From the NCBI RefSeq assembly GCF_030646165.1, contig NZ_JAUTDO010000017.1:1-64000 (forward strand): a stretch of DNA of 64,000 bases, given 5' to 3'. A program made the position numbers and the translations under genes. This DNA comes from Conexibacter sp. CPCC 206217. Its GTDB lineage: Bacteria; Actinomycetota; Thermoleophilia; Solirubrobacterales; Solirubrobacteraceae. Below are positions 39,626 to 48,517 of the stretch, in pieces (within the stretch, counting starts at the first letter, position 1; each line of letters begins with the position of its first letter). The notes under the pieces are model-generated. The model had not been told where the DNA came from. It worked only from the letters and a program-made list of their open reading frames with translations, and made no database searches.

Positions 39626-40885
39626 CTACCCCTTGCGCCCGTCCGCCCCCACCGGCGTCTGCCCTGGCAGCACGCCCTCGCCGGGCAGTTGCGCGCGGAC
39701 CTGGTAGATCCCGATGAAACCCGTGCGGAAGCCGTTGCGGGCCGTGCGCAGATACAGGCGCCAGACGCGGATCCGCTCTTCGCCGGCGAGGCGCGTCGCC
39801 TCGTCGAGGTTGGCGTCGAGGTTCTCGTACCAGTGGCGCAGCGTCTCGGCGTAGTCGTCCGCGAAGCCCTCGACGTGCTGCGTCACGAAGCCGGCCCGCT
39901 CGAGCGCGAGCAGGTTGCGGCTGAGGTGCAGCGGCTCGCCGTCGGGGAAGACGTAGCGCTCGGAGAACGGGCCGGCCGCCGGGTCGGTATGGCGCAGGCG
40001 CGTGATGCCGTGGTTGAGCAGGCGGCCGCCCGGCTTCAGCGCCGCGGCGAGCACGCGCGCGTACTCGTCGAGGTTGGCGTCGCCGACGTGCTCGACCATG
40101 CCGATCGACGAGACGGCGTCGAACTGCTCGCCGCCGAGGTCGCGGTAGTCCTGCAGGCGGATGTCGATCTTGTCCGACAGGCCCGCGGCCGCGACGCGCT
40201 CGCGCGCGATCTGCGCCTGCGAGGGCGACAGCGTGATGCCGACGACCTCGACGCCGTACTCGCGCGCCGCGTGGATCGCCATGCTGCCCCAGCCGCAGCC
40301 GACGTCGAGCAGCCGCTCGCCGGCTCTCAGGCCGAGCTTCGACGCGACGAGGTCGAGCTTCGTCTCCTGCGCCTCCTGCAGCGTTCTCGCGCCGCGCGAG
40401 AAGATCGCGCACGAGTACGTCATGTCGTCGCCGAGGAACAGTCTGAAGAAGTCGTTGGAGACGTCGTAGTGGTGACGGACCGCCTCCGCGTCGCGCTCGC
40501 GCGAGTGCGCCTTGCCGCTGAGGATGATCTCGGCGGCGGGTCGTCTCGGCGGTCGCGTGAGGCCGACGGCGCGGGCCGCGGCGAGCATCAGCCGCGCCTG
40601 CGTGCGACCGTCGACCGGCGCCGGCTTCCACTGCTGCAGCAGGTCCATCGCGGCGTCGATGTCGTCGACCTGGACCTCGCCCGCGACGTAGGCGCGGCCG
40701 ATTCCGAGCTGGCCGGGCGCCCGCAGCGCGTGCGCCACGGCCCTCGGGGAGCGGATCGTGAAGACCGGGCCGGCACCGTTGGTGGTCGGCACTTCCGTGC
40801 CGTCCCAGAAACGGATCGTGAACGGTCGGTCGGGGAACGCGCGCTCCACTTCCTGGCGGAGCGGCTTGGTCACGGCAAAGGGCAT
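39626..40885 (-). CDS. cfa: Cyclopropane-fatty-acyl-phospholipid synthase
   Basis: This ~419-aa SAM-dependent enzyme cyclopropanates or methylates unsaturated acyl chains in membrane phospholipids. The N-terminal lipid-binding domain (FTIRFWDGTEVP, then LGIGRAYVAGEVQVDDID) is followed by the class I methyltransferase fold (HHYDVSNDFFRLFLG; LLDVGCGWGSMAIHAA, the SAM loop; SSIGMVEHVGDAN) and the C-terminal MCAP-type end FRTGFIGIYQ. ATG 40885 is preferred; GTG codons just upstream in frame are possible. It is divergent from the alpha/beta hydrolase across 121 bp, so the two may share a control region. Confidence 0.94.
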   Translation of the reverse strand: MPFAVTKPLRQEVERAFPDRPFTIRFWDGTEVPTTNGAGPVFTIRSPRAVAHALRAPGQLGIGRAYVAGEVQVDDIDAAMDLLQQWKPAPVDGRTQARLMLAAARAVGLTRPPRRPAAEIILSGKAHSRERDAEAVRHHYDVSNDFFRLFLGDDMTYSCAIFSRGARTLQEAQETKLDLVASKLGLRAGERLLDVGCGWGSMAIHAAREYGVEVVGITLSPSQAQIARERVAAAGLSDKIDIRLQDYRDLGGEQFDAVSSIGMVEHVGDANLDEYARVLAAALKPGGRLLNHGITRLRHTDPAAGPFSERYVFPDGEPLHLSRNLLALERAGFVTQHVEGFADDYAETLRHWYENLDANLDEATRLAGEERIRVWRLYLRTARNGFRTGFIGIYQVRAQLPGEGVLPGQTPVGADGRKG

Positions 40886-41006
40886 GACGTCCACGCTATC
40901 GGTTCGACAATTTTCGATGCAAGTTGCACCACCATCAGCCAGATTCCGGGCCCAGGCTATCGCGGGACCGGCTCGCTCCGCCGGCATCCCGGGTACGGTC
41001 AGCAGG

Positions 41007-41912
41007 ATGGAGCGCTTCGAGTTGCAGGAGATGCGGCTGCACGGTCACAAGATCGCGTACCGCGCTGGTGGCAGCGGCCCGGTGCTGGTGCTGGTGCACG
41101 GGATCACCTCGACCTCCGCGACGTGGGAGGCGATCATGCCGCTGCTTGCGCGCCGCTTCACCGTGATCGCGCCCGACCTGCTCGGCCATGGCGGCTCGGC
41201 CAAGCCGCGCGGCGACTACTCGCTCGGCGCCTACGCCAGCGGCGTGCGTGACCTGCTCGTCGCGCTCGGTCACGAGCACGCGACCTTCGTCGGCCACTCG
41301 CTCGGCGGCGGCGTCGCCATGCAGCTCGCCTACCAGTTCCCGGAGCGTTGCGAGCGGCTGGTGCTGGTCGGCAGCGGCGGCCTCGGCCGCGAGGTCAACA
41401 TCCTGTTGCGCGCCTCGACGCTGCCGGGCAGCGACGTCGTGCTGCCGCTGCTGGTCAACCGGCACCTGCTCGACGCGGGGCGCTTCGCCGGCACGTTCCT
41501 GGCGAAGGTTGGCCTGCGCGCCGGCACCGACATCGCCGAGATGGCGCGCGGCCACGCCTCGCTGGCCGATCGCGACGCGCGCGAGGCCTTCATCCACACG
41601 TTGCGCACGATCGTCGACGTCGGCGGCCAGCGCGTCGATGCGCGCGACCGTCTCTACCTCGCCGAGCATGTCCCGTTCCTGATCGTCTGGGGCGAGCGCG
41701 ACAGCATCATCCCGGTCGCCCACGGCCGCGACGCGCACGCGCTGGTGCCGTCCAGCCGGTTGGAGGTGTTCGAGCACTCGGGCCACTTCCCGCACATCGA
41801 CGAGCCGACCCGCTTCCTGCACGTGCTGGAGCAGTTCGTCGACACGACCGAGGCGGCCGCGGTCGAGCCGGACGCGTGGCGCGAGCTGCTGCGGATCGGC
41901 CGCGCGGCCTGA
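41007..41912 (+). CDS. Alpha/beta hydrolase
   Basis: This 301-aa hydrolase has the nucleophile elbow GHSLGGG (Ser near residue 98), an oxyanion-hole HGITSTSATW, a catalytic Asp in WGERDSIIPV and His in HSGHFPHID, which gives a full triad. The cap region is helical (REVNILLRASTLPGSDVVLPLLV). The substrate could be an ester or a lipid; the divergent neighbour makes cyclopropane fatty acids, but a functional link is unproved. AGCAGG precedes ATG 41007. Confidence 0.92.
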   Translation: MERFELQEMRLHGHKIAYRAGGSGPVLVLVHGITSTSATWEAIMPLLARRFTVIAPDLLGHGGSAKPRGDYSLGAYASGVRDLLVALGHEHATFVGHSLGGGVAMQLAYQFPERCERLVLVGSGGLGREVNILLRASTLPGSDVVLPLLVNRHLLDAGRFAGTFLAKVGLRAGTDIAEMARGHASLADRDAREAFIHTLRTIVDVGGQRVDARDRLYLAEHVPFLIVWGERDSIIPVAHGRDAHALVPSSRLEVFEHSGHFPHIDEPTRFLHVLEQFVDTTEAAAVEPDAWRELLRIGRAA

Positions 41913-42130
41913 GCACCCGCATCGCGACCGCACGTCGCTTCGCTCCTGCCGCCTCCGCCGGCTGCGTCCGCGCCGCCGGCCGCGCGCCGCGCTGGCGCTG
42001 CACGACCCGTTCGTCGCGCTGACGATGCGCGAGCGCCTGTTCCGCGCGCGGCTGCTGGAGCAGCTGGTGGAAAGAGGACCGTCGCGCGATCCGGCGATGC
42101 GCATCGCGTTCCGCGCGCTCCAGTCGCCGC
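41913..42130 (+). other. Gap with a coding-like stretch, possible gene remnant
   Basis: From about 41990 a plus-strand frame reads ALALHDPFVALTMRERLF, then LLEQLVERGPSRDPAMRIAF, with GC-ending codons, and runs into the ABC transporter gene on the other strand. It resembles the end of a real protein but has no good start or own stop before the overlap. It could be a decayed gene or a chance frame; nothing else is seen in this gap. Confidence 0.25.
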
Positions 42131-44002
42131 TCAGTCCGCCAGCGGCTCCCCGGCGTGGTCGCGGGCGACCAGCTGGGCGTAGAGGCCGCCGCGCGCGAGC
42201 AGTTCCTCGTGGCGACCGCGCTCGGCGATCCGGCCTCTGTCGAGCACGACGATCTGATCGGCGTCGCGGACGGTCGAGAGGCGATGGGCGATCGTGATCG
42301 TCGTGCGGCCCTCGGCGAGCCGTTCGAGCGCGTCCTGAACCGCCAGCTCGGTCTGCGTGTCGAGCGCGCTGGTCGCCTCGTCGAGCACGAGCACCGGTGG
42401 ATTGCGCAGCAGCGTGCGGGCGATCGCCATGCGCTGCTTCTCGCCGCCGGAGAAGCGGTAGCCGCGCTCGCCGACGACGCTGTCGTAGCCGTCCGGCAGC
42501 GAGGCGATCAGCTCGTGGATGCGGGCGCTGCGGGCGGCTGCCTCGATCTCCTCGTCGCTCGCGTCCGGCCGCGCGAAGCGGAGGTTCTCGCGGATCGAGG
42601 CGTGGAACAGATACGTCTCTTGTGAAACGACGCCGACGGTCGCCGCGAGCGATCCGAACGAGACGTCGCGCACGTCGACGCCGTCGATCGTGATCGAGCC
42701 CCGCTCGGCCTCGTAGAGGCGCGCGACGAGGTACCCGAGCGTCGTCTTGCCGGCGCCGGTCTCGCCGACGATCGCGGTGCGCGTGCCTGCCGGCACGACG
42801 AGGTCGATGTCCTCCAGCGTCCAAGCTGCCTCGGGGACCGGCCCACTCGCATCGGCCGCCGCCGCCACCGCCGCACTCGCGCTCGCCGCGGCCGCGTAGC
42901 GGAAGCCGACGTGCTCGAAGCGGACCTCGCCGAGCACCTCGTCGGCGCGCAGGCGAACCGGGTTCGCCGCCTCGTCGATGTCGACCGGCAGGTCGAGGTA
43001 CTCGAAGATCCGTTCGAAGAGGGCCAGCGAGGTCTGGATGTCGAGGCTGACCGACAGCAGCTGGCCGATCGGGAACAGCAGCCGCGTCTGCAGGGTCGTG
43101 AACGCGACGACGGTGCCGATCGAGATCGCCGGCCCGCTGCCCGCGATCGACTGCCCGGCGAACCAGTAGACGGCTGCCGGCATGATCGCGAACGTCATCT
43201 GCACGGTCGCCATCCGCCAGCGCCCGGCCATCCGCTGGCGCACCTCGATCGCCGCCAGCTCCTCCGACTCGCGCGCGAACCGCTCGGCGAGGTCGCCGCC
43301 ACGGCCCATCGTCTTGCCGAGCAGGATCCCGGACACCGACAAGGACTCCTCCACCAACGAGGAGAGGTCGGCGAGGCGGCCCTGCTTGGTCGCCGTGATG
43401 CGCTTGCGCTCCTGGCCGACGCGGCGCGTCAGCCAGACGAAGAACGGCAGCAGGATCAGCGAGAAGATCGCCAGCCGCCAGTCCAGCAGCGTCATCGCGA
43501 CGATCGTCGCCACGACCGTCGTGACGTTGGAGGCGATCGAGGTCGCGGTCGAGGTGACGACGTTGTCGATCCCGCCGATGTCGTTGGCGATCCGCGACTG
43601 CACCTCGCCGGTGCGCGTGCGCGTGAAGAATGCGAGCGAGAGCCGTTGCAGATGCTTGTAGACCGACGCGCGCAGGTCGTGCATGACCTGTTGGCCGACG
43701 ACGTTGGAGAGGTACGTCTGCGCGACGCTGAGCGCCCCGGTGATCACCGCGATCGCGATCATTCCGGCGACGAGCGCGCTCAGCAGGCCGGTGCGCTGTT
43801 GCGGGATCGCGACGTCGAGCACCTCGCGCAGCAGGAAGGGGGAGACCATGCTGAGCGCGGCCGAGAAGACGATCAGCCCCAGCACGAGCGCGAGCCGGCG
43901 GCGGTAGGGGCGGAACAGCGCGAGGATCCGGCGCCCCTCGCGCTCGCGAGCGGGCGTCGGCACCGCTGCGGTCGAGGGGCTGGCGCTGTTCTTCACGTCC
44001 AT
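42131..44002 (-). CDS. ABC exporter, fused permease-ATPase (MsbA/lipid A exporter-like half-transporter)
   Basis: This 623-aa half-transporter has six helices in an ABC exporter type 1 permease domain (about 30-335), where LRASVYKHLQRLSLAFFTRTRTGEVQSRI is the usual coupling region. It is followed by an ATPase domain with Walker A GETGAGKTT, Q-loop region SQETYLFHASIRENLRFA, signature FSGGEKQRMAIARTLL, Walker B VLVLDEATSALD and switch His in TIAHRLSTV. It likely works as a homodimer exporting a hydrophobic compound or lipid. An Ala-rich insert (around 405-425) sits at the start of the ATPase domain. ATG 44002 is preferred to upstream starts. Confidence 0.94.
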   Translation of the reverse strand: MDVKNSASPSTAAVPTPAREREGRRILALFRPYRRRLALVLGLIVFSAALSMVSPFLLREVLDVAIPQQRTGLLSALVAGMIAIAVITGALSVAQTYLSNVVGQQVMHDLRASVYKHLQRLSLAFFTRTRTGEVQSRIANDIGGIDNVVTSTATSIASNVTTVVATIVAMTLLDWRLAIFSLILLPFFVWLTRRVGQERKRITATKQGRLADLSSLVEESLSVSGILLGKTMGRGGDLAERFARESEELAAIEVRQRMAGRWRMATVQMTFAIMPAAVYWFAGQSIAGSGPAISIGTVVAFTTLQTRLLFPIGQLLSVSLDIQTSLALFERIFEYLDLPVDIDEAANPVRLRADEVLGEVRFEHVGFRYAAAASASAAVAAAADASGPVPEAAWTLEDIDLVVPAGTRTAIVGETGAGKTTLGYLVARLYEAERGSITIDGVDVRDVSFGSLAATVGVVSQETYLFHASIRENLRFARPDASDEEIEAAARSARIHELIASLPDGYDSVVGERGYRFSGGEKQRMAIARTLLRNPPVLVLDEATSALDTQTELAVQDALERLAEGRTTITIAHRLSTVRDADQIVVLDRGRIAERGRHEELLARGGLYAQLVARDHAGEPLAD

Positions 44003-44148
44003 CGATGATAGGCGCGTCGCGCGGGCGGCCACCACGCCCGCCCGCGTTCGCGCCTGCAACAGCGCTGTTCCAACTGGGACGCGGATGGTTCATCCGCGTC
44101 CCGGCGGTGCGACGTGCGTCAGATCTCGACCACCCCGCCCAGCTTGCG

Positions 44149-44973
44149 TCAGATCTCGGCCACCGTGTTCGTGACCGTCCCGATGCCCTCGACCTCGACC
44201 TCGACGACGTCGCCGTCGGCGAGCGAGCGGATCGGGTCCATGAACTCGCCGCAGCCCCACGGCGTGCCGGTCAGCACGACGTCGCCCGGTTCCAGCGTGA
44301 AGCTGTGGGAGCAGAAGGAGAGCAGTTCGGCGACGCCGAAGACCATCTCCTGCGTGTTCGAGTCCTGCACGGTCTCGCCGTTGACGCGGGTGCGCAGGGC
44401 GAGTGCCTGCGGATCGTCGATCTCGTCGGCGGTCACGATCACGGGGCCGAGCGGGCAGAACGTGTCGAGGCTCTTGCCGCGCACCCACTGGCCGTCGGCG
44501 AACTGCACGTCGCGCGCGGAGACGTCGTTGGCGACCGTGTAGCCGAACACGTGCGACAGCGCGTCGGCTCTCGACACGCGCGTCATTCGTCTGCCGACCA
44601 CGGCGGCCAACTCGACCTCCCAGTCGACTCTCCGCGTGATCGCGCGGTCGACGCGGATCACGTCGCCGCTGGCGATCACGCTGCTCGTGAACTTCGTGAA
44701 GACGAGCGGGGAGGTCGGCGTCGCCATGTTCGCCTCGCGGATGTGGTCCATGTAGTTGAGGCCGATCGCGACGATCTTGCCGGGCGCCAGCGGAGCGGCG
44801 AGGACGGCGTCGGCGAGCGGCGCGGCGCCGGCCGCGGGCGACGGCAGCGCGCCGCCGCCGGCGATCAGGTCGGCGACGGTCGTACCGGCGGGCACGTCGA
44901 GCGGGACGAGCGCGCCGTCGAGTTCGGCGACGGGCGTCGGGACGCCGTTGGAGATGACGGTGGCAAGGCGCAT
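44149..44973 (-). CDS. Fumarylacetoacetate hydrolase-family protein
   Basis: This 274-aa enzyme has the FAH-domain pattern: IVAIGLNYMDHIREAN, the metal-binding glutamates in DWEVELAAVVGR, the GYTVANDVSARDVQ motif, FCPLGPVIVTADEI and ELLSFCSHSFTLEPGDVVLTGTPWG. Such enzymes hydrolyse or decarboxylate diketo acids in aromatic or sugar acid degradation. ATG 44973 has TTGGAG 6 bp upstream. It is divergent from a FadR-type regulator across 54 bp that contain two matching operators, so its expression is probably induced by its substrate or a precursor. Confidence 0.93.
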   Translation of the reverse strand: MRLATVISNGVPTPVAELDGALVPLDVPAGTTVADLIAGGGALPSPAAGAAPLADAVLAAPLAPGKIVAIGLNYMDHIREANMATPTSPLVFTKFTSSVIASGDVIRVDRAITRRVDWEVELAAVVGRRMTRVSRADALSHVFGYTVANDVSARDVQFADGQWVRGKSLDTFCPLGPVIVTADEIDDPQALALRTRVNGETVQDSNTQEMVFGVAELLSFCSHSFTLEPGDVVLTGTPWGCGEFMDPIRSLADGDVVEVEVEGIGTVTNTVAEI

Positions 44974-44987
44974 GATGGGCTCCAAAT

Positions 44988-45013
44988 TGGTCAGACCATT
45001 GTGGTCGGACCAC
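44988..45013. promoter_or_regulatory. Twin FadR-type operators
   Basis: TGGTCAGACCA (44988-44998) and TGGTCGGACCA (45002-45012; GTGGTCGGACCAC counting flanks) are perfect odd palindromes with centres 14 bp apart. They match the TGGT-N3-ACCA pattern bound by FadR-subfamily GntR regulators and lie between the FAH-family gene and the regulator gene, so one protein would control both. Confidence 0.85.
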
Positions 45014-45019
45014 TATAGT
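45014..45019 (+). promoter_or_regulatory. -10 element of the FadR-type gene promoter
   Basis: TATAGT lies 8 bp before the ATG at 45028 and directly abuts the second operator. At that distance transcription would start at or very near the ATG, giving a leaderless message; no Shine-Dalgarno is present. The -35 is unclear. Confidence 0.5.
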
Positions 45020-45027
45020 CAGGCGCC

Positions 45028-45639
45028 ATGCCGCCCCGCAACCATGTCGCCGAGCGCCTGCGCGAGCTGCTCGCCGACGAGCACGTCGCGCCCGGCGACA
45101 GACTGCCGCCCGAGCGCGAGCTGGCGACTCAACTGGGCGTCTCGCGCTCGAGCCTGCGCGAGGGCCTCAGACGGCTGTCGGACCTCGGCATCATCGAGTC
45201 GCGTCAGGGTTCGGGCACGTACCTCGCGCCGCTGGACCTCGGCGACCTGTTCGCCGTCCGCCAGCAGCTGGAGCCGCTCGCCGCGCGGCTGGCCGCGCAG
45301 CGCTGCTCCGAGGCGGGTCTGCTGCGGCTGGACGAGTCGGTCCGCGAGATGCGCGCCGCTCTGCCGGACGCGGGTCACTTCGGGATCGCCGACGTGCGTG
45401 CCCACGCGGCGATCGTCGAGGCCTCCGCGAGCCTCCCGCTGCGCGTCTTGTTCGCCGCGATCGCCGACCTGCTGCAGCACTCGCGCACGACGACCGCGAA
45501 CGATCCGGCGCTGCGCGAGCAGGCGCTCGTGGAGATGACCGCGATCGTCGCCGCGATCCGCGCCCAGGACGCCGACGCCGCCGAGCACGCGATGCGCGAC
45601 CACCTCGCGCACATCGGCACGGCGCTGCCGCTCGGTTAG
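45028..45639 (+). CDS. FadR-subfamily GntR regulator
   Basis: This 203-aa regulator has a winged helix (residues ~5-70: VAERLRELLADEHVAPGDRLPPERELATQLGVSRSSLREGLRRLSDLGIIESRQGSGTYL in outline) and a C-terminal FCD ligand domain with several His and Asp residues (DVRAHAAIVEA, EHAMRDHLAHI) that usually bind a metal ion and an organic acid. Two palindromic operators overlap its promoter, so it should repress itself and the divergent FAH-family gene. Its stop overlaps that of the convergent molybdenum enzyme gene by three bases. Confidence 0.92.
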   Translation: MPPRNHVAERLRELLADEHVAPGDRLPPERELATQLGVSRSSLREGLRRLSDLGIIESRQGSGTYLAPLDLGDLFAVRQQLEPLAARLAAQRCSEAGLLRLDESVREMRAALPDAGHFGIADVRAHAAIVEASASLPLRVLFAAIADLLQHSRTTTANDPALREQALVEMTAIVAAIRAQDADAAEHAMRDHLAHIGTALPLG

Positions 45640-47948
45640 GCAGCAGGAACGAGCCGAACAACCACAGACTTCGACGCCGGCTGGTTGGAGCCGTCGGCCG
45701 TCGAGTCGAGCGGGACGAGCGGGTTCGTCTCGGGGTAATAGGCGGCGGCGCAGCCGCGCGGGGTCGCGTACTCGATCACGCGGAAGCGCTCGGCGCGGCG
45801 CTCGACGCCGTCGTCCGCCTCGCCGACGAGGTCGACGACGTCGCCGTCGGCGAGCCCGAGGTCGTCGAGGTCGCGTCTGCTGACGAAGACGACGCGGCGC
45901 CCGGCCTTGACGCCGCGGTAGCGGTCGTTGAGGCCGTAGATCGTCGTGTTGTACTGGTCGTGCGAGCGCAGCGTCTGCAGCAGCAGCCGGCCTTCCGGCG
46001 CGCGCGCGTAGGTCAGCGGGTTGACGAGGAAGCGGGCCTTGCCGGTCGTCGTCGGGAACGTGCGCGAGTCGCGCGGCGGGTGCGGCAGCGCGAAGCCGCC
46101 CGGCCGCGCGATCTTGGCCTCGAAGTCGTCGAAGCCGGGCACGACCGCCTCGATCAGCGCGCGGATGCGGCGGTAGTCGCCGGCCAGCTCCTCCCACGGG
46201 ATCGAAGCGCCGGTCCCGCCCGCGCCAGCCCCGCCTGAATCCTCCCCGAACACCGCTCGCGCCAGCCCGCAGACGATCGCGACCTCGCTGCGCAGCTGAT
46301 CGGATGCCGGCGGCAGCGTGCCGCGCGAGTGGTGGACCATGCCCATCGAGTCCTCGACCGTGACGTCCTGCGCGCCGCGCGCCTGCATGTCGACCTCGGT
46401 GCGGCCGAGCGTCGGCAGTATCAACGCCTGCGTGCCCGTCACGAGGTGGGAGCGGTTGAGTTTGGTCGAGACGTGGACCGTCAGCCGGCAGCGTCTCAGC
46501 GCGGCCGCGGTCGCGTGCGTGTCGGGCGCGGCGGCGGCGAAGTTACCGCCCATCGCGAAGAAGACCTGCCCGCCGCTGTCGCGCATCGCGCGGATCGCTC
46601 TGACGGCGTCGAGCCCGTGCTCGCGCGGCGGCTCGAAGCCGAGCGCGTCGCCCAGCGCGTCCAGGAACGCCGGTGCCGGTCTCTCGTAGATCCCCATCGT
46701 GCGGTCGCCCTGCACGTTGGAGTGACCGCGCACGGGGCAGACGCCGGCCCCCGGCCGGCCGATGTTGCCGCGCAGCAGCAGGAAGCTGACGATCTCGCGG
46801 ATCGTCGCGACGGCGTTCTTGTGCTGCGTGACGCCCATCGCCCAGCAGACGATCGTGCGCTCGGAGGAGATCGCCAGCTGCGCGACCGCCTCGATCTCCT
46901 CGCGCGTCAGCCCCGTCGCGGCCAGCACCTCGTCCCAGTCGAGCTGGTCGAGCGCCGCGGCCCAGGCGTCGAAGCCGTCGGTGCAGTCGTCGATGAAGGC
47001 GCGGTCCAGGACCGTGCCCGGCGCGGCCCGCTCGGCGTCGAGCAGCAGCTTCGAGAGCGCCTGGAACAGCGCCAGGTCGCCGTTGACGCGGACCTGCAGC
47101 CAGCGGTCCGCCAGCTCGGTCCCATGGCCGAGCACCCCCTGCGGCTTCTGCGGGTTCTTGAAGCGCATCAGCCCCGCCTCCGGCAGCGGGTTGATCGAGA
47201 CGATCTTCGCCCCGTTGCGCTTCGCGGCCTCCAGCGAGGAGAGCATCCGCGGGTGGTTGGTGCCGGGGTTCTGGCCGACGATCAGCAGCAGGTCGGCGTG
47301 CTCGACGTCCTCGATCGTGACGCTGCCCTTGCCGATCCCGATCGTCTCGGTCAGCGCGACGCCGCTGGACTCGTGGCACATGTTCGAGCAGTCGGGCAGG
47401 TTGTTCGTGCCGAACGCGCGCACGAACGCCTGGTAGGCGAACGCGGCCTCGTTGGAGGTGCGCCCGGAGGTGTAGAAGATCGCCTCGTCGGGGCTCGCGA
47501 GCGCGTTCAGCTCGCTCGCGATCAGCCCGAACGCCTCCTCCCACGCGATCGGCTCGTAGTGCGTGCCGCCCTCGCGCAGGACCATCGGGTGCGTCAGCCG
47601 GCCGCGGCGGCCGAGCTGGTAGTCGGTCCAGCCGTCCAGTTCGGCGACGCTGTGGCGGGCGAAGAACTCGGGCCCGACGCGCTTGCGCGTCGCCTCTTCC
47701 GCGACGGCCTTGGCGCCGTTCTCGCAGAACTCCGCGCGGTGCGTGTGGACGGGGTCGGGCCAGGCGCAGCCGGGGCAGTCGAAGCCGTCGGCCTGGTTGA
47801 GTCGCACGAGCGTCTTGACGCTGCGCGCGATCCCCATCTCGCCCTGCGCGTGGCGCAGCGCCACCGCCACCGCTTCCACGCCCGCAGCGTAGGTGTGCGG
47901 CGGTGCGACGGTGAGCTTGCGGTCCTCGGCGTTCGTCGGTGCGGCCAT
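45636..47948 (-). CDS. Molybdopterin oxidoreductase, FdhF/YdeP-type alpha subunit
   Basis: This 770-aa protein resembles the FdhA/YdeP branch of the molybdopterin family (oxidoreductase alpha (molybdopterin) subunit, formate dehydrogenase-like). The N-terminal cluster site is reduced to Cys58-PG-Cys61, as in YdeP-type proteins. The region NLPDCSNMCHESSGVAL contains Cys191, a candidate Mo ligand. Cofactor loops include LLIVGQNPGTNHPRMLSSLE, and the C-terminal dinucleotide-binding domain is present (LRSHDQYNTTIYGLNDRYRGV). No selenocysteine codon or membrane anchor is seen. It may use formate or serve acid-stress redox; no electron-transfer subunit is adjacent. An fdhD homologue is not in the window. 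Confidence 0.88.
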   Translation of the reverse strand: MAAPTNAEDRKLTVAPPHTYAAGVEAVAVALRHAQGEMGIARSVKTLVRLNQADGFDCPGCAWPDPVHTHRAEFCENGAKAVAEEATRKRVGPEFFARHSVAELDGWTDYQLGRRGRLTHPMVLREGGTHYEPIAWEEAFGLIASELNALASPDEAIFYTSGRTSNEAAFAYQAFVRAFGTNNLPDCSNMCHESSGVALTETIGIGKGSVTIEDVEHADLLLIVGQNPGTNHPRMLSSLEAAKRNGAKIVSINPLPEAGLMRFKNPQKPQGVLGHGTELADRWLQVRVNGDLALFQALSKLLLDAERAAPGTVLDRAFIDDCTDGFDAWAAALDQLDWDEVLAATGLTREEIEAVAQLAISSERTIVCWAMGVTQHKNAVATIREIVSFLLLRGNIGRPGAGVCPVRGHSNVQGDRTMGIYERPAPAFLDALGDALGFEPPREHGLDAVRAIRAMRDSGGQVFFAMGGNFAAAAPDTHATAAALRRCRLTVHVSTKLNRSHLVTGTQALILPTLGRTEVDMQARGAQDVTVEDSMGMVHHSRGTLPPASDQLRSEVAIVCGLARAVFGEDSGGAGAGGTGASIPWEELAGDYRRIRALIEAVVPGFDDFEAKIARPGGFALPHPPRDSRTFPTTTGKARFLVNPLTYARAPEGRLLLQTLRSHDQYNTTIYGLNDRYRGVKAGRRVVFVSRRDLDDLGLADGDVVDLVGEADDGVERRAERFRVIEYATPRGCAAAYYPETNPLVPLDSTADGSNQPASKSVVVRLVPAA

Positions 47949-47981
47949 CTCCCGAGAGTACCCCGGGAGGGGTCGCGGACT

Positions 47982-48488
47982 TCAGCTCGTGGCGCTCTCC
48001 AGCGGCCGCAGCTCCTCCTCGTAGGAGACGGAGTGGCGCTGCAGCGTGCCGTCGTCCTCGACCAGGTAGGAGCCCATCCGCACGAGCGGCGGCGAGTAGA
48101 CGTGGACCGTCACCGCGGGGCGGTCGCCGTGGTGCAGGACGCGGTGGATGTCGGCGGCGCCGAAGTCGAACGCGTCGCCGGCACGCGCCACCCGCCGCGT
48201 CGGCTCGCCGCCGAGCGCGAGCCGCTCCTCGCGCACCGCGCCGTCGACGACCGCGACGGCGCCGCTGGAGGCGTCGTGATCGTGGAAGCCGGTGTCGTGG
48301 TCCTGCGACCAGCAGATCAGCCAGACGTCGAGATGGTCGTCGCGCAGCAGCTCGGCGTAGGTGCGCTGCGACGGGTCGTGGGCGACGTGCTCGGACCACA
48401 GCGAGGGGTTCTCGGCGATCTGCCGCGCTATCTCGCGCAGCTCGTCACGGGTCAGGTCACGGTCGGTGGGACGGTCGATCTCGATCAT
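47982..48488 (-). CDS. Cysteine dioxygenase type I (cupin)
   Basis: This 168-aa non-haem iron enzyme should oxidise cysteine or another thiol (for example 3-mercaptopropionate) to the sulfinate. Iron ligands His69 and His71 (GFHDHDASSGAV) and His115 (ADIHRVLHH) are visible, with Tyr156 (HSVSYEEEL) in the position of the Tyr of the Cys-Tyr-type active site. It lies 29 bp downstream of the amidohydrolase gene in the same operon. An Rrf2-type regulator that may sense cysteine status controls the promoter (inference). Confidence 0.92.
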   Translation of the reverse strand: MIEIDRPTDRDLTRDELREIARQIAENPSLWSEHVAHDPSQRTYAELLRDDHLDVWLICWSQDHDTGFHDHDASSGAVAVVDGAVREERLALGGEPTRRVARAGDAFDFGAADIHRVLHHGDRPAVTVHVYSPPLVRMGSYLVEDDGTLQRHSVSYEEELRPLESATS

Positions 48489-48517
48489 TGGCTTCGCCTT
48501 GCGGTTCTCGCGGCCGC

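Noticed and set aside
45636-47948. Selenocysteine in the formate dehydrogenase-like enzyme
   Set aside because: The candidate metal ligand is an ordinary Cys codon and the frame contains no internal TGA; no SECIS element was seen.
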